From contig JAUZTG010000029.1 of NCBI GenBank assembly GCA_030734395.1, positions 2,666,001 to 2,730,000 on the forward strand: DNA of 64,000 nucleotides. Direction: 5' to 3'. The number at the start of each line of letters is the position of its first letter. The first letter of the stretch is position 1. Of the stretch, positions 57,183-64,000 are shown piece by piece. The position numbers and the translations under genes were made by a program. Below the pieces are notes generated by a model. That model saw only the letters and a list, made by a program, of their open reading frames with translations. It was not told the DNA's origin and did no database searches. This DNA is from Sarocladium kiliense. Lineage: Eukaryota > Ascomycota > Sordariomycetes > Hypocreales > Sarocladiaceae.

Positions 57183-57684
57183 AGCAGTAACATCGCTGAG
57201 ATAGATTGAGTTCAGTGATAGTTGCTCAAAGAGGAAGACAAGAACCACGTAACAGTATCGCAAGCTATACGTCCATCATCTTTTGCCTTATAATTACAAG
57301 TCGTCTCAGAGACAGCTTGATATCCTCTTCTTACCATTCTTGTTACGGTGCAGTAGCCTGCATTCTTCTAGACAGGCATCATCACCGTTGATTCATTTTC
57401 CTGTCGGAGCCTTATACAACCTTAGAGATACTAGACTGTCTGGCAAAGGAGAGTTTGTCGATTGACCCACTGGCTGCCAGTCTCTAGCTTGACAACCTCA
57501 AGAATCTGGGAATTGATAAGTGCTAAGTGCGCCCCGCTGAGACTATCACCTTAGTGGCGAAGCTACTACACCCCCCCTTCAGCCGGGGTTCGTTCATCAG
57601 CTTGTCTTCGCCGCTCACTACGTAAGACACAGCCGACCTCCCGTCGCCATTTCGCATACAAATGCTTTTGATGCCATTGGAAAA
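57183..57684. promoter_or_regulatory. promoter region of the cluster Zn2Cys6 regulator
   Basis: About 500 bp lies between the Rieske gene and the regulator. I looked for the cluster CGG-N8-CCG element here and did not find a full copy. Confidence 0.5.
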
Positions 57685-60075
57685 ATGGAGCAACAAAGCC
57701 GACCGAATAAGCGCTCGCGTCAAGCTTGTGATCCTTGTCGGTCAGTCTGATAGCTACTCATCCTCGCGCATGTGCTGCATCTCGGACTAACAAGCCAAAC
57801 ATTTCACAGGCGGAAGAAGTCCAAGTGCCCAGGAGAGCGTCCATCGTGCTCGTATTGTGTGCGGCTAGGGCAGCAATGTGTGTACGAAGACCACGACAGC
57901 GACCCCCAAGCGGCGGGCCACAAGCGCAGAATGGTATGCGGCGTCCTCTTCTTCCTCTTCTTCGTTGGCTGACGAAGGTGACCAGGAGCGTCGGATGGAG
58001 GATCTGGAAGACAAGATGGATCGTCTAATCGATCAACTCTCGTGAGTCTCTCGCAGTTCCATGCCTCTAAACTGAAGGTACCGAGCCTTACACGTGTTAC
58101 CCGCAGACCATTGGCAGAAGCGGCAACACGCCAGCAAAGCAGCGTCCAGCCGCCTACGCCAGGGCTCACAGCAACCTCTGCTGAGGGACAGGGTGCAGTC
58201 AGAGCACCCCGAAGAAGGTCGATTGTCGCCCAGCATGCTGAAGACTACGACGGGTCCCATTCGCGGAGGCGTACAGGGTCGTATCTTGCATCGTCACACG
58301 CCAGCGACCTCGTCCTGGATGGCGCAGCACTTCGCACTGCTGGCCAAATGTACCTCACGTGGTGTCACAATCAGCCGCTGTGCTTCTTCCAAGCAGATAC
58401 CTTTCTCGACTCTCTGAAAACAAGAGATGCTCCTCTTCTCCTCGCATTGCAAGCTCTCGCTTTGCGCTTCCCCCCTGGCGTACTTACACTTCGAAAGAAG
58501 AAGCAGCTGGCCGATATGGCCAACGCGGCGCGTCAGCTCGCAATGGATGCTATTGCAAACAGCCAGGTTGAACTATCAACTATTCAAACGCTGTGCTTTC
58601 TAAGCCTAGTTGACCTTGCAGGTGAGTTACTGCCACTGAAACACGAATCACTGCCTGCCATGTCCCACTCATACATATTCTTGTCTAGATGGCAAGCCTT
58701 TGCTAGCTCAGTTGGATCTCGATACGGCCTCGAGTCTCACTCGGGCTATACCAGCCGGCTTCGTTCTAGGGGATCCTCAGGAGTGCAGCGATTGCATACA
58801 GAGCATTCTCACGGCTCAAAACCTCCACGGCTACGTCTCTCCCAGTCCCAGGTCCGCCGTGGTCCCTGGCACACACGAGCCTGCCTTCTCAAGGGCGGGG
58901 TTTCCACAGCCCCAGATAGAGAACAGTATTCTCGCCTGCTCCTACCAAATGAGCGATGCCTGGCGGATGGCGAGGGACTATGCGGCAGCAGTCGTCGGCC
59001 CAGATGCGCCGCCTCCGTGGAGTCGTCAGTCGGACTACTCGGCGGTGACGCAGCGTCACTTGGAGCTTGACACAAGTATCCCGCTCAAATACCGGTTCTT
59101 TGCGAACAAGTTCGGTGAGCAATCGCCCGAGACATTGCAGAATAACAGGCACTACTGGGGTCCGTATATTGCCTTGCAGCTCATGTACGCAACAATCCCT
59201 TGCGTCCTGAATCACCCGTTTCTTCTGTCAATGCGCCTTCAAAACTTTCGCCACACTATGCCACATGCCTTCATACATCAGTCCTTCGATCATATAACTC
59301 GCCATGCTGGTTGGATCATGTACTTCATCGATCTACTGGATAAGAAATCCTTTCGCGTTTGTGATCAAACATTGGCCTACTGCGCAGTTGTCACAGCAAC
59401 AATTCACCTTCAGCATAGCTTTGTGCCAGAGCAAGCGCTCCGAGAGAAGTCGCAGGACGGCTTCAACAAGTGTATAGAGTTCCTCCGGGGCATGGGTGCC
59501 ATACTCCCCAGCGTTGCGGCGATGGTAGGTTCTTATGTCCAATGTGAACCTTGCTCGATAAATAAAGCTGACGTGGTTTGACATAGGCAGACAACCTAGA
59601 GAAGCTCAAGGATAGCATTCGTATAGCGCCCGCAAATTCTTTGACAGGTCATGCGAGCGGGCATCCGAGGTCCATGGATTCGAAGCTATTACAGGATCTG
59701 CTCATCTACCCCAGCGTGCCTCGTCACGAAGTCGAACACAGAGAGGACATGTTTGGTACCTCTCTCTGTGCCATCGCAGATTCGGAACATGGAAGGGACC
59801 CCGAGAATTCAACAGACTATAATCTGGTCGGATCTGTGGGCATCTCGGGGCACAAGACAGTATGCAATGAGATCCCAGCATACGCGCCGCAAACTGCTGC
59901 GACTCCAAGAGACACTGCGGTCGCGGTCCCGTATCTGTTTGATGAACGGAACGTAGAAGCTGGTGAGGGAGTGAGTAGTTACGAGGCTCTCTTCCTTCAG
60001 GCGGATGACTTTGGCCGGGCTATTGATGAATGGATGAGCTTCAATGAGATGTCGCAGGAGGGCTACATGCACTAG
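57685..60075 (+). CDS. Zn2Cys6 transcription factor, likely cluster regulator
   Basis: Six exons, 57685..57740, 57810..57933, 57986..58041, 58107..58621, 58689..59524 and 59587..60075, encode 691 aa. The first intron interrupts the zinc cluster, which reads QACDPCRRKKSKC then CSYC and C after splicing (Cys15, 18, 25 and three more). A short coiled coil (RRMEDLEDKMDRLIDQL) follows, the usual dimerisation element that fixes the spacing of CGG half-sites. The fungal transcription factor domain has GQMYLTWCHNQPLCFF, MSDAWRMARDYA and HYWGPYIALQLMY. Its place between the Rieske gene and the nucleoside hydrolase, and the shared CGG-N-CCG elements upstream of five neighbours, make it the obvious candidate activator (inference). 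Confidence 0.88.
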
Positions 60076-60999
60076 ATACCATCTAATCACAATTGGTCGT
60101 TGCAGTATTCCTTCACTAAGCCTGACTTACCTTCCTTCAATGCTCGGAGCTCTGGCTGCGAACGTGAATACGTCCTCACTGTACGATCCCTCGCACGTGC
60201 CACTCGAGTGCCCTCTTCTTACCGTAAGTCATGTCGCTGGTCTCACTGGAAAACGTCTGACTGATAGGCGAATGCTCTCTGGAATCATGCTTGGTTCTAC
60301 CATGTGTACGCTTGTCAGAATTTGCCATACTGCTACAGCAATAGCTAATACAATGCAGCGACCATACTTTTATCGACCTTGATGCTGGGCTAAAGCTCCT
60401 GACCACTGACACTAACACACACTCTCTCTCTCAGTCTACGTTCTCCTGTGGAGGCTCATCAGCATTGGCTTTTCTCTCAGGGACATGCCATTTACAACAG
60501 ACAGGTCAAACACCTAAAGCGCAGGTCTATTCATTCATCCACTCTCTATGTGAAACCAACAATTTCTGGGCCCTGGATATCTGCAAATCATCCCCGGACA
60601 TGATTATGGCGATCCTCTTCAGCAGAGCCGCTAAGCAGCCCGAGCTAATTGAGCGTATTCATGATGCCGGTGGGGTTTGCCTAATGTGCCGTCGTGGGTC
60701 ACCACATCCGATCCGAATCACTTCCGTCGGCGATAGTTCCGTCGGCGATTTCGACGGATGCGATGAATCTGTGGCACCAGCAGATCCAGTCGGCGGATTT
60801 GCCAACGGGCGTTCGCGATTAGCTGGTGCATGAGAGTTTGTTCAAGACATTGCATTGGGGCGTAGCAGGCTAGCATAAAGCGGTTGCTGATCGTCTGTCT
60901 GTCTGTGCCTCTTGATTCAGAGCATTGTTGGTGTACTTGCTGTGCCCGTTAGGTCCTTGTCTTATTGATCCCAGAAACCCAGAAAGACTCGCTGCCATC
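60076..60999. other. intergenic
   Basis: This is the 3' flank of the regulator and the promoter of the nucleoside hydrolase. It contains a CT repeat (ctctctctctc near 60423) and a short direct repeat, TTCCGTCGGCGAT, at 60723 and 60738. The 122-codon frame at 60465-60833 lacks coding features and is not called. Confidence 0.55.
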
Positions 61000-62531
61000 A
61001 TGACTGATGCGACTACCACTCAAATTCCACTCTGGCTAGACTGCGATCCGGGCCATGATGTGAGTATACCCTTTCCCTAAGTTGCAGTGTACTCTGCCTG
61101 CACGTCCCAGGTGACATTGCCCAGAGCATGGCGCATCTGGCGCCACTACTTGGTTCATGCCCGTTCAGATATGCAGGCGTTTGGTGCTACCTTGTGTCAT
61201 TCTTTGCGATGACAGATCCTTGTTGTGTGGTTTCGAGTAGCAACACTAATGAGATGCATTGACAGGATGCCTTTGCGATGCTCCTGGCGGCGTATCATCC
61301 CCGTCTGAACCTACTTGGAGTATCTTCAGTGTTCGGAAACGCTTCGCTGAGGTAGATCACCATGCTGGAACCCATGGATACAAAGATACTGACTATCAGT
61401 ACAGCCATACTACCGCAAACGCTGCGGCTGTTCTCACAGCAATCGGCAAGGAGAAGGACATCCCTCTCTACCGAGGCGCCATCAAAGCTCTCGAGCGCCC
61501 ACCGTTCCACGCTCCTGAAGTCCACGGAGAGTCAGGACTCGAGGGCACTTTCCTTCTGCCCAAACCAGAGTGTGAGCCTCGTGAGGGTGATGCAGTCGAG
61601 GCTATGTACAAGGGGCTCATGGCCCAACCCAAGGAGACTGCATGGCTCGTCGCTACCGGATCCCTCACCAACGTTGGCTTGCTGCTGAAGAGATTCCCCG
61701 ATGTCACAGCTCATCTGAAGGGTATCAGCATTATGGGCGGATCATTTGGTGATGGCTTCACTGACTGTCCTCCGAACATCGTTGACGGCGAGGTGCGCGT
61801 CGGTAACATTGGACTCTGGGCTGAGTTCAACATCCTTATTGACCCTGAGGCTGCGGCCGCGGTATTTCACAACAAGGAGGTCGCGAAGAAGACGACTTTG
61901 ATTCCATTGGATGTAAGCCATCTTGTATTGGCTACGAAGGAGGTGCGAGAGATGATCCTATATGGCCCTGGTGCAAAGCCTGAAAGGGAGGGCAAGTCGA
62001 CGCTGAGGAAAATGTTGGTTGAGCTGTTGGGATTCTTTGCCGGCACATACGCGTATGTCTATAACTCCAGTTCTCTCCTGTCTTGTGGAACCTTACGCAG
62101 AGAAGCGCAGAGATGGCCGCTGCCTCAACTGCATCAGCAGCACACATCACTGACGGCAGTACAGAAACGTGTTCGGCGTCAAGAACGGTGCTCCATTGCA
62201 CGACCCCATCGCAGTTGCCGCACTGCTCATCGGCACCGCCGACGAAATCCCGTTCATGGAATGGCATGAAAAGAAGAGCGCTCACCCCAAGCACAACGAG
62301 CGGTTTGATGTGCAGATCGTCACTGAAGGAACCTTCGAGGAAGCCAAGGCGAAGAAGTCGCAACTCGGCCGCACTATTACAAAAGCTCTCCCAGCTGGTG
62401 AGGAGGGCGTCAGGATACCCAGAGGGTTGGATGTTGATCGGTTCTGGGCGGAGATAGAACAATGCGTGTCCCGTGCTGATGAGGTCAACACCAGAAATGG
62501 CAAGACTTTCTGGGAGGAGTACAGGCCGTAG
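61000..62531 (+). CDS. inosine-uridine-type nucleoside hydrolase
   Basis: Exons 61000..61059, 61266..61351, 61405..62052 and 62165..62531 encode 386 aa. The N-terminal calcium/catalytic Asp motif DCDPGHDD is split by a 206-nt intron between the last two aspartates. SVFGNASLSHTTANAAAVL, VATGSLTNVGLLLKRFP, IMGGSFGDG and the C-terminal GAPLHDPIAVAALL complete the family pattern. The last intron (112 nt) has several possible acceptors; only gtacag before 62165 gives FAGTYANVFGVKNG. The enzyme cleaves the N-glycosidic bond of ribonucleosides, giving base and ribose for salvage. It may work with the CNT transporter at 42.8-44.7 kb, and it is on the same strand as the cluster regulator. Confidence 0.93.
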
Positions 62532-62641
62532 AAAAGATTTGCTTCAAGAGGAGAGAGGAGAGAATATATCGAAAAGTCAGGTCAAAATCGTCGTAAGAGT
62601 TGGGTATCACTGATCTATCTCTCACCTCGCTCTATCCCTGA

Positions 62642-63901
62642 TCACCTCTCATATTTTCCCCTTGCCGCCTCCTTCTCCATCCCCCACTCCAGAACGATCC
62701 TTCTCAGCTCAAACACCACCTCCACAGCAATCAACAAGATGATGATCAACTCCAGCCTCGTCCCATGTTGCTCACTCGACATCTCCCGCAAAACACTCGC
62801 AATCTCCTGCGCATAGTCCATCTTCTGATTCAACGTCCTGATCCGCACGTTGACGTCCAACGCCCGGCCCACGAGCTCGTAGTAGCCCTCCAATCCTAGC
62901 TCGGAGCGCGAGTCCCAGAAGATGTCGGGGAGGGAATCGGTGAGCTCGGAGTAATGGTTCAGTCGTGCTCGGAGGGAGAGAAGCTCTCCTGTCTTGCGGA
63001 GGATGAAATGGCGCGAGATTCGTGGCACTGATTTCCCCTTTGACAGCATTGCGGGGATATTGCGCGTTGATTCGAAGTAGTCAGTCAATGCGCTCTCAAG
63101 AACGGCCAGCTTTGTGCTCCTTGCCAGGCCACTTGAGAACGCGACCTTCGCCAACGTGGTATCCAGCATATTTCCATCTCTCGCCTCCCTCGCCGTGCCC
63201 AGCACGACCACATCACCCTTCAGCGTGCTTGTATCCCGTGCCGGGTCCGTCGTGAACTCCAGATCCTCCACTTCGCGCTGGTTCAGTGGGTGGGCTGCCT
63301 CTGCCGCTCGCAGGATTTGCTTCGTCACGATGTCAGGGGGGAGCGACCACGTCACGATCGTGCCCGATGGGAACACAAAGATGTCGCCCCCATTGACGCC
63401 TCTCGCGTGGACGACTTCGGCCGGGTCGAATCCCGTTCCATCAGGGTCGATTGCGAAGCCATGCGATGCCAAGATCTCCGTCACAGTGGCCATGTTGAAT
63501 GCTTCAGCCACACAAGTTGCTGAAACTAGCGTTGTAGGGTCGACATCCGGTACCGACGACTCAGCCTTCGAGGTTTTTCCGTCGGCAGCATTACGCTTCG
63601 GCTGTTGCGCGATGATGGCTACCCTCCGCAGCGAGTTCTTCGCCGTCGACGTACGTGTCGGTTTCCGCTTTGTCGCCGCGGGTGCCAGTTGCGATGCTTG
63701 AGTGCCTGAGGTCTCTAGAGATGCGTTGTGCTTGTCATCGTTCGCCGTGTTCGAGAGGTACGGGTTCGAGGTGAAGAAGGTGCGTCGACGTGGGAGGGCA
63801 CATTGTGGGCTGAGGTGGAAGGATCGACGGCAGAAAGGCGACGGCGTAGGGGTAGAATTTAGGCGGCTCAGGCTCGAAAGCCGGCTTGATAGGGGTCTCA
63901 T
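62642..63901 (-). CDS. DUF155 / RMND1-MRX10-like mitochondrial protein
   Basis: Single exon of 419 aa. The N-terminus is rich in Arg, Ser and Pro without acids (MRPLSSRLSSLSRLNSTPTP...RRSFHLSPQ), a mitochondrial presequence. The DUF155 core includes GGDIFVFPSGTIVTWSLP, LKGDVVVLG, KVAFSSGLARSTKLAVLE and FILRKTGELLSLRARLNHYSELTDSLPDIFW. It ends with a predicted membrane segment (LELIIILLIAVEVVFEL). Yeast Mrx10 and human RMND1 belong to this family and support mitochondrial translation at the inner membrane; the Sif3/Rmd1 branch is the alternative. The presequence favours the mitochondrial branch. Confidence 0.88.
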   Translation of the reverse strand: MRPLSSRLSSLSRLNSTPTPSPFCRRSFHLSPQCALPRRRTFFTSNPYLSNTANDDKHNASLETSGTQASQLAPAATKRKPTRTSTAKNSLRRVAIIAQQPKRNAADGKTSKAESSVPDVDPTTLVSATCVAEAFNMATVTEILASHGFAIDPDGTGFDPAEVVHARGVNGGDIFVFPSGTIVTWSLPPDIVTKQILRAAEAAHPLNQREVEDLEFTTDPARDTSTLKGDVVVLGTAREARDGNMLDTTLAKVAFSSGLARSTKLAVLESALTDYFESTRNIPAMLSKGKSVPRISRHFILRKTGELLSLRARLNHYSELTDSLPDIFWDSRSELGLEGYYELVGRALDVNVRIRTLNQKMDYAQEIASVLREMSSEQHGTRLELIIILLIAVEVVFELRRIVLEWGMEKEAARGKYER

Positions 63902-64000
63902 TGTGGTATGCGATGCATATCAATGCGTAGATTCGTGCGTGTCGTGATGTTTGAAGCACCGTTGACTCGTCAAGGTTCAGGGTCTTTGCTAATTCTTGGC

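Noticed and set aside
60465..60833. 122-codon frame before the nucleoside hydrolase
   Set aside because: No homologous features and it includes a local direct repeat; probably intergenic.
1..64000. CRISPR arrays, intact transposons, tRNA or rRNA genes
   Set aside because: No spaced direct-repeat array, no transposase or reverse-transcriptase motif and no convincing cloverleaf or A/B-box pair was seen by eye; a tRNA scan could not be run.

Overview
The window is nuclear DNA of a filamentous ascomycete (Pezizomycotina). Introns are short (mostly 47-70 nt) with GT..AG ends and CTAAC/CTGAC-type branch sites. Protein families are typical of moulds: FREQUENCY clock protein, Zn2Cys6 regulators, a CE5 esterase with a fungal cellulose-binding module, a peroxisomal SKL-tailed oxidase and GPI-type cysteine-rich proteins. 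The class cannot be fixed from sequence alone. About 26 gene models are given; spliced coding lengths were checked to be multiples of three, except where a frame break is reported.

1-17.8 kb: 3' end of a GH78 alpha-L-rhamnosidase; a 14-cysteine secreted protein; an SDR oxidoreductase; a secreted polyamine-oxidase-like flavoprotein facing an APC-type choline/amino-acid permease across a shared 1.3 kb promoter region; a prenylcysteine oxidase; a GT32 glycosyltransferase; a single-pass membrane protein with a one-base frame break; and frq, encoding a 991-residue FREQUENCY protein.

17.8-27.4 kb: gene-poor. About 5 kb of non-coding sequence lies upstream of frq and carries two groups of GATC repeats of the White Collar type. 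A roughly 420 bp extremely AT-rich island follows, then the first member of a two-gene family of small secreted cysteine-bearing proteins.

27.4-46.6 kb: a fungal transcription-factor-domain protein with a frame break or atypical intron; the MIS14/NSL1 kinetochore subunit; a SEC14-type lipid transfer protein; the second small secreted paralogue; a CE5 acetylxylan esterase/cutinase-family enzyme with CBM1; a Zn2Cys6 regulator; a monocarboxylate-type MFS carrier; a concentrative nucleoside transporter; and a GPI-type cysteine-rich protein.

47.3-62.5 kb: a probable catabolic cluster. It holds a cupin protein and an MFS carrier (divergent pair), a Baeyer-Villiger-type flavin monooxygenase, a peroxisomal sarcosine-oxidase-family FAD enzyme and a Rieske quaternary-amine-type monooxygenase (second divergent pair), then a Zn2Cys6 regulator and a nucleoside hydrolase. 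The three promoter regions serving the five enzyme/transport genes each carry a near-identical CGG-N7/8-CCG element (48241, 53341, 55446), which suggests one regulon under the local zinc-cluster protein. This is the most interesting signal in the window. A DUF155/RMND1-type mitochondrial protein closes the window.
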